A DNA stretch of 64,000 nucleotides from assembly GCA_026392455.1 (NCBI GenBank), contig JAPLCB010000002.1:62001-126000 (forward strand), written 5' to 3'. How positions within the stretch are numbered: position 1 is the stretch's first letter; each line of letters opens with the position of its first letter. A model generated the notes under the pieces. The model did no database searches. It saw nothing but the letters and a program-made list of their open reading frames with translations, and was not told the origin of the DNA. Below are positions 33,251-40,889 of this stretch, piece by piece. Source of the stretch: Propionibacteriales bacterium (GTDB taxonomy: Bacteria > Actinomycetota > Actinomycetes > Propionibacteriales > Nocardioidaceae). The translations under genes were made by a program, and so were the position numbers.

Positions 33251-35456
33251 AAGCGCGCGGGAGGCCCGCCTCGACGGGGGTGGGGGTCTCGTCGTGCAGC
33301 ACCGACGGCGGGATCCGGAGCACCTTGGCGACCCAGTCCGGCAGGTACCAGTTCCACTTCCCGAACAGCGAGACCAGTGACGGCACCAGCAACGAGCGGA
33401 CGATCGTGGCGTCCAGCAGGATGCCGAAGCCCAGCGCGGTGGCCATGATCTTCAGGTCTGTCCCTGGCCCCGACGCCAACGCCGCGAAGGCCAGGAACAG
33501 GATCAGGGCGGCGCTTGTGACCAGGCGCCCGGTCCGACCGATGCCCTCGATCACCGCTTCGTTGGTGCTCCGGCCGGCGTCGTACTCCTCGCGGATCCGG
33601 GCCAGGATGAAGACCTCGTAGTCCATCGAGAGTCCGAAGAGGAACGCGAAGACCATCAGCGGCACCCAGAAGGTCACCGCTCCGGTCTCCTGGATCCCGA
33701 ACAGCTCGTCGGACCCGAAGCCGTCCTGCCAGAACAACCGCATCGCGCCGTACACGGCGGCCAGCGAGACCAGGTTCAGCAGGACCGCCTTCAGCGGGAG
33801 CAGCAGCGACCGGAACGCCCGCACCAGCAGGATGTAGGTCAGGATCGCGATGATCGCCAGCATCAGCGGGAAGTTGCCGTAGACCCCGTGCAGGAAGTCG
33901 ACCTGAGCGGTGCCGAGACCGGCCACCCCCAGGACACCGGGCAACGTGTCGGCGAGCTTCTTGACGTCCTTGACCGGCTGGACGGTCTGGTTGTTCACCG
34001 TCTCGGTCGCCGGGATCACCAGCACGACGGTCTTGCCGTTCGCGGTGCTAGAACCCTGCGGCACCAGCACCCGCTCGATGCCCTTGACGGTGCTCAGCTC
34101 CTGCGCGACGGCGGTCGCCCGGTCCGCGGTGACCAGGACCTCGATCGGGGTCAGCGACCCGGTCGAGACACCGCCGGCCTCGAGCACCTGCAGGGTGTCG
34201 TACGCCGGCCCGTTCTTCGCCAGCGAGTCCGAGGCGGGTGCCCCGATCTTGATCCCGGTGAAGGCGACGAAGAGTGCCCCGAGCACGACGAACGCACTGG
34301 CAGCGGCGACCCAACGGTGCCGGACGACGAGGGCCGCCCACCGGCTCCAGGACTTGCTGGCGGTGTTCTCGTGGCGGACCTTGGGCCAGTCGATCTTCGG
34401 TCCGATACCGCCCAGGATCGCCGGCGTCAGTGACAGCGTCACCGCGACGCTCGCGAACGGGATCAGGGCCCCGCCCATCCCGATGCTGCGCATGAACGGC
34501 ACCGGCAGCACCACCAGGGCGAGCAGCCCGATCGCCACGGTGATGCCGCTGAACAGGACCGCGTGCCCGGCGTGCTTCATCGCCTCGACCACGGCGTCGT
34601 GGTTGTCCCGACCGTGGTCGCGTTCCTCGCGCCAGCGGGTGACCAGGATCAAGGAGTAATCGATCGCCACCCCGAGACCGATCAGCGCGACCAGGAACTG
34701 CACGATGAACGAGACGTCCGTGGCATAGGTCAGCGGGAGCAGCAGCAGGAACGTGGTCAGGATGGAGACGGCCGCGATCAGCAGCGGCAGCAGGGCCAGC
34801 ATCGAGGCGAACACGAACGCCAGCACCGCCAGAGCGCCGACCGCCCCGATCAGGGTCTCCACCAGGACACCGGTGCCGGACTCCTCGTCCCCCAGCGCCA
34901 GCGGGTCGATGCCGGTGACGCCGCCGGTCGCGCCCGGCAGCAGCTCGGCCAGTGACGCGTCGAGCGACTCCTGGATCCGGTCGGTCGGCGCCAGGTCGGT
35001 CTGGGACTGCGGGAACCGGTAGAAGACGTAGGCGAAGGCGGTGCGCCCGTCGGCCGTGGTGAACGCCGGGTCCCCGGCCGGGGCGGTGACGTCGACGGTG
35101 TCGGTCTGGTCGACGACCCGCACCGGCTGCGCGTCCCGCTTGGCCGGCGACGACGCCTGGGCCAGGTCGGGGATCAGCTGCTGGAAGGCCTGGTGGACGG
35201 CCGCCTTCTGCTCGTCGACGGTCTGCCCCTGCTTGAGGGTGATCGAGACCAGGGCCGGCGAGGTGTCACCACCGGTGCCGAAATTCTCGACGATCAGGTC
35301 GGCGGCCTTCGTCCCGGGCTCGCTGGGCAGCTTGAAGTCGATGGTCAGACGATCGGTGACCGTCTGCGAGACGGCGATACCGCCCAGCATCATCGCCAGC
35401 CAGAAGGTGACCACCCACTTGCGGTGGCGCAGTACGAATTCGGCCCAGCGTTCCAT
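33249..35456 (-). CDS. MMPL/RND-family membrane transporter
   Basis: This 735-residue exporter of the MmpL/SSD type has two sets of about six helices. Each set is preceded by a large periplasmic-like loop (residues about 35-180 and 400-520). Characteristic pieces are GLGVAIDYSLILVTRWREE near residue 260 and FLFGLSMDYEVFILARIREEYD near 610, with the proton-relay Asp in each. Related proteins export lipids or antimicrobials. I chose ATG 35456, which has AGGAG six bases ahead, over the track ATG 35462 that abuts it. It follows the DinB-like gene after 33 bases on the same strand. Confidence 0.9.
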   Translation of the reverse strand: MERWAEFVLRHRKWVVTFWLAMMLGGIAVSQTVTDRLTIDFKLPSEPGTKAADLIVENFGTGGDTSPALVSITLKQGQTVDEQKAAVHQAFQQLIPDLAQASSPAKRDAQPVRVVDQTDTVDVTAPAGDPAFTTADGRTAFAYVFYRFPQSQTDLAPTDRIQESLDASLAELLPGATGGVTGIDPLALGDEESGTGVLVETLIGAVGALAVLAFVFASMLALLPLLIAAVSILTTFLLLLPLTYATDVSFIVQFLVALIGLGVAIDYSLILVTRWREERDHGRDNHDAVVEAMKHAGHAVLFSGITVAIGLLALVVLPVPFMRSIGMGGALIPFASVAVTLSLTPAILGGIGPKIDWPKVRHENTASKSWSRWAALVVRHRWVAAASAFVVLGALFVAFTGIKIGAPASDSLAKNGPAYDTLQVLEAGGVSTGSLTPIEVLVTADRATAVAQELSTVKGIERVLVPQGSSTANGKTVVLVIPATETVNNQTVQPVKDVKKLADTLPGVLGVAGLGTAQVDFLHGVYGNFPLMLAIIAILTYILLVRAFRSLLLPLKAVLLNLVSLAAVYGAMRLFWQDGFGSDELFGIQETGAVTFWVPLMVFAFLFGLSMDYEVFILARIREEYDAGRSTNEAVIEGIGRTGRLVTSAALILFLAFAALASGPGTDLKIMATALGFGILLDATIVRSLLVPSLVSLFGKWNWYLPDWVAKVLRIPPSVLHDETPTPVEAGLPRA

Positions 35457-35489
35457 CGACATCTCCTGGCGGTTCTCGGTTCTCGGGGG

Positions 35490-36113
35490 TCAGTGACCGC
35501 CGGCGCGGAGCTTGGCCACGCCGGGGCCGTACAGGTCGTCGCAGGCCGCGGCTCGGCCCGTCATCGCCATCAGCAGTGACAGCATCGGCCCGGAGACCTC
35601 GTCACCGGAGCCATGCAACCAGTCGGCATCGACAGCTTTCAGGGACAGACCGGAGATCCGGCTCTTGGTCCCGATCAGGGCGTTCGACGTCTTGAAGAAG
35701 TCGGCGACCTCGACCACGGAGTCCAGGTCGTAGCTGTGGGTGATCCCGAGCGGCCGACGGATGTCCTCGGCGTGCACGAGCACTTCGCCAAGCCAGGAGA
35801 GCTTGGGCCCCGGCGGCGAGGTGGTGGCGTGCTGGACGGCCCGGAAGTTCGCCAGCGTGGCGACGTTCCCCGGCCCGAGGTTCTTGTCGATCGCGGTGTT
35901 CGCGAACCGGTTGAAGCTGAAGCCCGCCTTCGCGAACGAGCCGACGAAGCTCGCCGGGGTCATCCGCGCCGTGGCCGTGAGGTGACCGACCACCCGGCGT
36001 ACGGTCCAGTCCGGGCAGAGCGAGACGGTCTGCCACTGCTCGTCGCTCAGCCCCGCCAGGTCGTCGGCCAGCGCCCCGCGCTCTGCTGCGATCACGTCCC
36101 ACATGTCGGCCAC
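35490..36113 (-). CDS. DinB-like maleylpyruvate isomerase family protein (mycothiol-dependent type)
   Basis: This 207-residue protein belongs to the TIGR03083/MDMPI group. It shows the four-helix DinB core with WTVRRVVGHLTATA near residue 40 and VLVHAEDIRRPLG near 110, whose His residues form the metal site. Members use mycothiol as thiol cofactor, which fits an actinobacterium, but individual substrates are mostly unknown. It is probably the first gene of a two-gene unit with the MMPL transporter. Confidence 0.8.
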   Translation of the reverse strand: MADMWDVIAAERGALADDLAGLSDEQWQTVSLCPDWTVRRVVGHLTATARMTPASFVGSFAKAGFSFNRFANTAIDKNLGPGNVATLANFRAVQHATTSPPGPKLSWLGEVLVHAEDIRRPLGITHSYDLDSVVEVADFFKTSNALIGTKSRISGLSLKAVDADWLHGSGDEVSGPMLSLLMAMTGRAAACDDLYGPGVAKLRAGGH

Positions 36114-36198
36114 CAGCCGATCCTTGCCCTACCGGTTCCCTCCCGGCAAACCGGTGGGCCAACCTGTCGAGACCACCGGGCGCGCCTACGCTGACCCG

Positions 36199-36291
36199 AT
36201 GACCTCACCCCTCATCGGTCGCGTGGCCGTGGTCGTCAGGTCCTCCCGCGGGATCGGCCGCACCGAGGTCCGCCACGCGGTCGAGGGCTGA
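36199..36291 (+). pseudogene. Remnant of a short-chain dehydrogenase N-terminus
   Basis: The 30-codon frame MTSPLIGRVAVVVRSSRGIG continues RTEVRHAVEG and stops. It resembles the first strand and glycine loop of an SDR (usual VAVVTGSSRGIGRA), but the TG of the TGxxxGIG motif has become R, and the rest of a ~250-residue enzyme is absent. It ends four bases before the sigma factor GTG, so it may now act only as a leader sequence. Confidence 0.55.
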
Positions 36292-36294
36292 CCG

Positions 36295-36852
36295 GTGGAC
36301 GACCACCCCGACGAGCGGGTTGCCGCGTTCGAGAACGTCGCTCGCGAGCTGATCGAGCCGCTGCGGCGGTTCCTGGCCCGGCGTACGGACCCGGCGACGG
36401 CGGACGACGTGCTGGCCGAGGTGCTGCTGGTCCTGTGGCGCCGGTGGGACCAGTGGGACGGCGGCCCCGAAGCGGCCCTGCCCTGGTCGTACGGCGTGGC
36501 CCGCAACTGCCTGGCGAACGCCGAGCGCGGTGCCCGGCGTCAGCGGCGCCTGGCGGCGAAGATCGCGCGGGTGGACCCGCCCGGGGAGACCGGCCCGGAG
36601 AGTCCGGGCACCACGGGGCTCGACGCAGCGCTCGACACCGGGCTCGAGCAGCTGCCACCCGCCGATGCCGAGCTGCTCCGTCTGTGGGCCTGGGAGGACC
36701 TGAGCCCGGCCGAGATCGCCACCGTTCTCGGGATCACCCCGAACGCCGCGAGCATCCGGTTGCACCGCGCTCGGGAGAAGCTGCGGTCGGTGCTGCGAAA
36801 GCCGGGGCCGGGTGCCGGACATGACCCCGTGAACGAGCGGAGCAAGCAATGA
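36295..36852 (+). CDS. ECF-type sigma-70 factor (module 1)
   Basis: This 185-residue sigma factor contains region 2 (LIEPLRRFLARRTDPATADD then LAEVLLVLWRRWD) and region 4 (LSPAEIATVLGITPNAASIR then LHRAREKL). It lacks regions 1 and 3. GTG 36295 is the start. The ATGA overlap with the next gene marks a sigma/partner pair, where the membrane protein is likely to regulate it. Promoter targets are unknown. Confidence 0.88.
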   Translation: MDDHPDERVAAFENVARELIEPLRRFLARRTDPATADDVLAEVLLVLWRRWDQWDGGPEAALPWSYGVARNCLANAERGARRQRRLAAKIARVDPPGETGPESPGTTGLDAALDTGLEQLPPADAELLRLWAWEDLSPAEIATVLGITPNAASIRLHRAREKLRSVLRKPGPGAGHDPVNERSKQ

Positions 36853-37481
36853 CCGAGCACAGCGACGAGACCGACGACGCGCTGCGTCGACGGCTGCGCA
36901 CCGGCGACCCTGCGACCGCACTACCGCCCCTCGACCCGAACCGGGTCGCAGCCCTCCTGGAGGAAACGATGAGCGAGACCCCGAACCACTCCCCGAAGCC
37001 CGGCCGCTCGCGCTGGCTCCTGGTCGGTGGCGTCGCTGCCGCCGCTGCGGTCCTCGGCGTCGTGGCCCTCGGCCTCGGTGACAACGACGAGAGCCCGTCC
37101 GGTGGGGGTAGCAGCACCGAGCCCCTCGCCCTGCCCACCCCGTCGACCACCGAGCTGGAGGCCGGCCCGGCGGTGGCCGCCAAGTGCCTCGCCCCGACGG
37201 CCGAGGCGGCTGCTCGGCAGACCGTCGCGTTCGAGGGGATCGTGACCGAGATCAAGGACGGCACCGTCACGCTCGCGCCCACCCACTTCTACGCCGGCGA
37301 GGAGACCGCGCTGGTCAAGGTCGCCGCGCCCGACCAGGGGATGAGCGAGGCGCCGGATGCGTTCGTCGTCGGCGGCGAGTACATCGTCGGCGCCAAGGAC
37401 GGTCGGGTCGCGATCTGCGGTCTCACCGGACCGGCGGACGCCGACTTGCGTGGCCTCTACGAAGCGGCCTTCGGCAAATAG
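36849..37481 (+). CDS. Single-span membrane partner of sigma module 1 (possible anti-sigma)
   Basis: This 210-residue protein has an N-terminal cytosolic part of about 55 residues, one membrane helix (RWLLVGGVAAAAAVLGVVALG, about 56-77), a Ser/Thr-rich linker, and an outer domain of about 110 residues with two cysteines (AKCLAPT, AICGLTG). It overlaps the sigma gene by four bases. No zinc anti-sigma HxxxCxxC motif is present, so the anti-sigma role rests on context. Confidence 0.75.
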   Translation: MTEHSDETDDALRRRLRTGDPATALPPLDPNRVAALLEETMSETPNHSPKPGRSRWLLVGGVAAAAAVLGVVALGLGDNDESPSGGGSSTEPLALPTPSTTELEAGPAVAAKCLAPTAEAAARQTVAFEGIVTEIKDGTVTLAPTHFYAGEETALVKVAAPDQGMSEAPDAFVVGGEYIVGAKDGRVAICGLTGPADADLRGLYEAAFGK

Positions 37482-37645
37482 GCGTGCAGACCCACGCCAC
37501 GTACCTACAGCGTCAGGAAACGCCGGAGTGTCACACCCTCCCGATCGAGGGCTAGACCTTCTGGGCCAAGTTGGCGAGAACGCTTTTCGTCGCGACGTTC
37601 TCGTATCAATATTGGTCCTGGCCGGGACCCGAGACCCGGCTAGCG

Positions 37646-37820
37646 ACGCCCCGCCGCCTTTCGAGGCGGCGGGGCGTTACTCGTCCCGAACCGACACCGC
37701 AGCCGTCGACGACCAGGCGGTGTCCGGAGCTTCCCGAACTCCCATCCCCCCGGGAGAGGACAGACAACCCCCAGAAGTCTGGCCTCGATCGTCCCGCCAC
37801 CGTCCCCCGGTGGCGGGACG
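37646..37820. terminator. Two strong hairpins in the 430-base gap between sigma modules
   Basis: The first hairpin (37646-37677) is a perfect 14-base stem, acgccccgccgcct paired with aggcggcggggcgt, closed by a TTCG tetraloop. The second (37790-37820) pairs cgtcccgccacc with ggtggcgggacg. Neither has a long T run, but the first is strong enough to end module 1 transcription. A weaker gagaacg/cgttctc pair lies near 37576-37606. No coding sequence is supported in 37482-37911. Confidence 0.65.
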
Positions 37821-37911
37821 TGGGCGTTCGGTGGCGCTGGTCATCGGCAAATCCGGACCAGATGGTGACGAACCGCCGTGGTCCGCCCCGTCGATGGCGT
37901 AGAACTGCCCT

Positions 37912-38505
37912 GTGGCCGGCGTGGAAGATCCTCTCGACGACGCCGTGAAGCGGATGCTTCGCGGCGACGACGATGCTTTCCGGACGGTCTACCGGTCGGT
38001 GCAGCCGCGCCTGGAGCGCTACCTGACCGCCCTGGTCGGGCCGAACGAGGCCGAGGACGTCGCCTCGGACACGTGGGCCCAGGCCTGCCGGGACATGTCC
38101 TCGTTCACCGGGGATGCTGACGGGTTCCGCGGGTGGGTCACCACGATCGGACGGCACCGTGCCCTGGACCACCTCCGGGCCAAGGGCCGCCGGCCCCAGT
38201 CGGCCGGCACGATCGAGGAGTTCCCCGAGTGGATCTCGGAGGACGACGTCGAGAGCTCGGTGGAGGCGATCCTGTCCACGGGGGCTGCGATCGAGATGAT
38301 CGCGTCACTTCCCCAGGAGCAGGCCGAGGCAGTGCTGCTGCGAGCGGTGATGGGGCTCGACGCCAAGACGGCGGGCAGGATCCTGGGCCGGTCCGCGGGT
38401 GCCGTCCGAACCGCGGCGTACCGGGGCCTGGGCACGCTGGCGAAGCGGTCCCCGCGCCCGCTCGGTGACAATTCTGGCGGAAACCCCGCTGAGGAAGTGA
38501 GATGA
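37912..38505 (+). CDS. ECF-type sigma-70 factor (module 2)
   Basis: This 197-residue sigma factor has region 2 around EAEDVASDTWAQACRDM and GWVTTIGRHRALDHLRA, and region 4 around LDAKTAGRILGRSAGAVRTA. GTG 37912 starts the frame. It resembles module 1 in layout but not closely in sequence, so the two pairs are not a recent tandem duplication. The stop overlaps its partner gene (ATGA). Confidence 0.88.
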   Translation: MAGVEDPLDDAVKRMLRGDDDAFRTVYRSVQPRLERYLTALVGPNEAEDVASDTWAQACRDMSSFTGDADGFRGWVTTIGRHRALDHLRAKGRRPQSAGTIEEFPEWISEDDVESSVEAILSTGAAIEMIASLPQEQAEAVLLRAVMGLDAKTAGRILGRSAGAVRTAAYRGLGTLAKRSPRPLGDNSGGNPAEEVR

Positions 38506-39266
38506 CCATTCGCCACCAGAAGCGACTGACCCGTCGAGCGGCCGAGCGCGCCCTCGACGGTGCCGGCACGTCCGGAATCAGCCACCTCGACGAGCTCCTC
38601 TCCGCCGCCAGCGCGCCGGCCTCTGGTTTCGAGCTGAACCGCGAGGCCGACCTGGTCGCCCTGTTCCGCGCAGGGCACACCGCTGTCCCCGAGGCGACGG
38701 TGACCCGGAGCCAGGCCTTCCGGTTGCGCCTGGCCGGAGCGAACACGGCCATCGCCGCCGGAGTTGCGGTCCTGCTGGCCGGCGGCGGGTTCGCGTACGC
38801 GGCCTCGACCGGCCACCTCCCTGAGATCCTCGGCGGCGACCACCGCTCGGAGACCGGCGCCAGCAACGCGGCGCAGGCTCCCGGTCAGGGCGAGCCGACC
38901 GACGGCCCGACCCGGACGCCCGGTGTCCAGGTCCCCGCCGGTACGCCGACACCATCGCTGCGCGGGCTCTGCCGCGCCTTCCAGGCGCAGGCGGACACCA
39001 ACCCGGGCAAGGCCCAGGACAACCCGGCGTTCTCGGCGCTCGCCAGGGCCGCTGGCGGCAAGTCCGGCATCGCTACTTTCTGTGTCGACCTGATCGGTGC
39101 TCCCCAGGCCGAGCCGACCAGCGGGAAGCCCACGGACAAGCCGTCCGGGAAGCCGAGCACGCTGCCGACGGCCGACGGGACCCCGTCGGCCAACCCGACG
39201 AAGTCGGCCAACCCGAACAAGCCGACGCCGTCCCGTGCCCCCAGCTCGAACAAGAACCCGAACTGA
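38502..39266 (+). CDS. Single-span membrane partner of sigma module 2 with Pro/Thr/Lys-rich outer tail
   Basis: This 254-residue protein has a cytosolic N-terminus of about 80 residues, beginning MTIRHQKRLTRRAAERALDG. One membrane helix (about 83-103) follows, then an outer part with two cysteines (RGLCRAF, TFCVDL) and a C-terminal tail of about 60 residues dominated by Pro, Thr, Ser, Lys and Asn. The tail looks wall-spanning. The ATGA overlap with the sigma gene suggests an anti-sigma or signal-receiving role (inference). Confidence 0.75.
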   Translation: MTIRHQKRLTRRAAERALDGAGTSGISHLDELLSAASAPASGFELNREADLVALFRAGHTAVPEATVTRSQAFRLRLAGANTAIAAGVAVLLAGGGFAYAASTGHLPEILGGDHRSETGASNAAQAPGQGEPTDGPTRTPGVQVPAGTPTPSLRGLCRAFQAQADTNPGKAQDNPAFSALARAAGGKSGIATFCVDLIGAPQAEPTSGKPTDKPSGKPSTLPTADGTPSANPTKSANPNKPTPSRAPSSNKNPN

Positions 39267-39329
39267 CTCTCACCCTTCTGGGCAGCGGTCCCCTCGTGGC
39301 CGTCGCCGTACAGCGAACGGACCGACCCC

Positions 39330-39506
39330 ATGACCGACCTGGCTTCCGAGAACACCGGCGACTCCGGCTCCTCAGGCCCGCTGCAGAACCTGCGCGCGCG
39401 TCTCGGGTCGATCAACACGCTGACCCAGCGTGAGGTCGACCAGCTGATCGCCCGGTTGCGCTCCCAGGGGCGCTCGGACAAGTCCCAGGCTCCGCCGCCC
39501 GCCTGA
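39330..39506 (+). CDS. 58-aa hypothetical protein
   Basis: This hand-found ORF is below the track length limit. The peptide begins MTDLASENTGDSG. It contains the helical stretch LGSINTLTQREVDQLIARLR and ends PPPA. Codon use is like the neighbours (third-position GC). It is a soluble, charged protein with no known domain, 63 bases downstream of the module 2 partner gene and possibly in the same transcript. Confidence 0.6.
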   Translation: MTDLASENTGDSGSSGPLQNLRARLGSINTLTQREVDQLIARLRSQGRSDKSQAPPPA

Positions 39507-39548
39507 CATCAGCGGCCACGTGACATCAGCGCCCGTCTGAAATCAGGA

Positions 39549-39588
39549 AAATCGGATTCTTTAGGGATCTATCCCTTTTGTCCGATTT
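39549..39588. promoter_or_regulatory. Nested AT-rich inverted repeat upstream of the 56-aa ORF
   Basis: Outer arms AAATCGGA (39549-39556) and TCCGATTT (39581-39588) enclose inner arms AGGGAT and ATCCCT. The stretch is far more AT-rich than its surroundings and lies about 74 bases before the next start codon. It could be an operator, or the terminator of the preceding gene. A -35/-10 pair is not clear, though GTCTAG at about 39601 is a candidate -10. Confidence 0.5.
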
Positions 39589-39661
39589 GTGCCATGATTG
39601 GTCTAGCGCAGTCAGGACGACTCGCAAGAAATAACTCAGATCGCCAACGGGAGGGAACCCC

Positions 39662-39832
39662 ATGAGCGTCGCACACCTCGAGTACCAGACCATCGAAGCA
39701 CCCTCAGCACTGACCGCCATCGCCCGGGCCGAGCAGAAGCTCGCTGACCTCTTTGGCTACTGCGACCGCCTGCACAAGGCCAACATCGAGCACGACCCGC
39801 ACTCGTGCGTGCTGTGCTTCGAACAGCGCTGA
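39662..39832 (+). CDS. 56-aa protein with C-terminal His/Cys motif
   Basis: This hand-found ORF has GGGAGGGA five bases before the ATG. The peptide begins MSVAHLEYQTIEAPSALTAI. It has a helical middle (RAEQKLADLFGYCDRL) and ends HDPHSCVLCFEQR. The CDRLH and HSCVLC residues could bind a metal. It has its own AT-rich upstream region and a strong terminator directly downstream, so it is an isolated, probably well expressed small gene. I do not recognise a family. Confidence 0.7.
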   Translation: MSVAHLEYQTIEAPSALTAIARAEQKLADLFGYCDRLHKANIEHDPHSCVLCFEQR

Positions 39833-39854
39833 CCCACCTACTTCAGCAACACCC

Positions 39855-39891
39855 ACTGTCCCCCACCCGCCGGGTGGGGGACAGTTGCTTT
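39855..39891 (+). terminator. Rho-independent terminator after the 56-aa gene
   Basis: The perfect 14-base stem actgtcccccaccc / gggtgggggacagt with a gcc loop is followed by tgctttt. It lies 22 bases after the stop codon, and the T run marks it as a plus-strand terminator. Confidence 0.9.
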
Positions 39892-39895
39892 TCCC

Positions 39896-40097
39896 TGCCG
39901 GCTGAGGTGCAAGCCGACCCCCCTGCCGGTTGAGGTGCAAGCCGACCCCCTCTGCTGGTTGAGGTGCGAGCGGAGCGAGCCTCGAAACCCCTCAGCCACC
40001 CTGCTGGTTGAAGTGAGAGCCGCGCCCTCTGCTGGTTTGAGGTGCGAGCCGACCCCCCTGCTGGTTGAGGTGCGAGCGAAACGAGCCTCGAAACCCC
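39896..40097. repeat. Cluster of complete and partial family A repeats
   Basis: About six 5' halves (tgctggttgaggtgcgagc or degenerate forms such as ctgccggttgaggtgcaagc) lie in tandem. Two of them (about 39952-39990 and 40060-40096) are complete and end in gagcctcgaaacccctca. The cluster fills the gap between the 39855 terminator and the pilD stop. The tandem partial units suggest growth by slippage or repeated insertion. Confidence 0.85.
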
Positions 40098-40889
40098 TCA
40101 GTACCCCAGCGTCCGCAAGTACGACTCCCCCAGCTCGCTGGCACCCCAGATGGTGATCAGCGCGCCGAGGATCATGAACGGTCCGAACGGCACCGCCGTC
40201 TTCCGGTCCGCCTTCTTCGCGACCAGCAGCGCGACCCCGATGATCGACCCCAGGACGAAGCCCAGGAACGACCCGATCAGGAAAGCTCCCCAGGACAGGT
40301 AGCCCAGGACGCCACCCACGACCCCGGCAAGCTTCACGTCCCCGAACCCCATGCCGCCCGGAGCCAGCATCGCGATCAGGAAGAAGAACGCGAACAGCGA
40401 CGCCGCCGCGATCAGGGCCCGCAGCAGCGCGTCCCCGTCACCACCGATGGCCAGCAGCAAAGCCAGCACCGGGTACGCCGGCAGCACCAGCACGTTCGGC
40501 AGACGTCGTACGTCCAGGTCGATCAGGGTCAGCGCGATCCCCAGCGCGACAAAGGTCAGGTACGCCGGCAGCAGCCGCGGCTCGTCGGCGAACCGGACCG
40601 CCGTGCCCGCGAACGCCAACCCGGTACCCAGCTCCACCAACGGGTACCGCGCACTGAACGGCTCGGCACAGTCGAAGCACTTGCCCCGCAGGACCAACCA
40701 GCCGACGACCGGGATGTTGTGCCGGTTGCGGATCGGGGCGTCGCAGTTCGGGCAGTGCGACGGCGGGTTCGCCACCGACTCCCCCCGCGGTACGCGGTAC
40801 GCGACCACGTTGAGGAAGGAGCCGATGGCGAGGCCGAGGAGGCCGGCGAAGATCGCGGTGACGAGCGTCTCCGCCTGGTCGGTGCTCAG
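40098..40889 (-). CDS. pilD: Prepilin peptidase / N-methyltransferase (A24), probable CTG start
   Basis: This enzyme cleaves and methylates type IV prepilins. It has a cytosolic zinc-type four-cysteine domain (CPNCDAPI ... GKCFDC) and about seven helices. Catalytic aspartates lie in LTLIDLDVRRLP and GMGFGDVKLAG. The track starts at GTG 40808, but the frame continues upstream through AIFAGLLGLAIGSFLNVVAY, the conserved first helix of the family. Between that helix and the upstream TGA there is no ATG, GTG or TTG. CTG 40889 overlaps the stop of the preceding gene (CTGA) and would start LSTDQAETLV. I take this as a coupled CTG start. The product is about 263 residues. Confidence 0.85.
   Translation of the reverse strand: MSTDQAETLVTAIFAGLLGLAIGSFLNVVAYRVPRGESVANPPSHCPNCDAPIRNRHNIPVVGWLVLRGKCFDCAEPFSARYPLVELGTGLAFAGTAVRFADEPRLLPAYLTFVALGIALTLIDLDVRRLPNVLVLPAYPVLALLLAIGGDGDALLRALIAAASLFAFFFLIAMLAPGGMGFGDVKLAGVVGGVLGYLSWGAFLIGSFLGFVLGSIIGVALLVAKKADRKTAVPFGPFMILGALITIWGASELGESYLRTLGY

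Noticed and set aside
37482-37911. Small ORFs in the gap between sigma modules (for example 37571-37948)
   Set aside because: They cross the two strong hairpins, lack ribosome sites and have no coding-like third-position bias.
39896-40097. Possible CRISPR array
   Set aside because: Units are not equally spaced, spacers are not unique, and the same element occurs singly elsewhere. It is the family A palindromic repeat.
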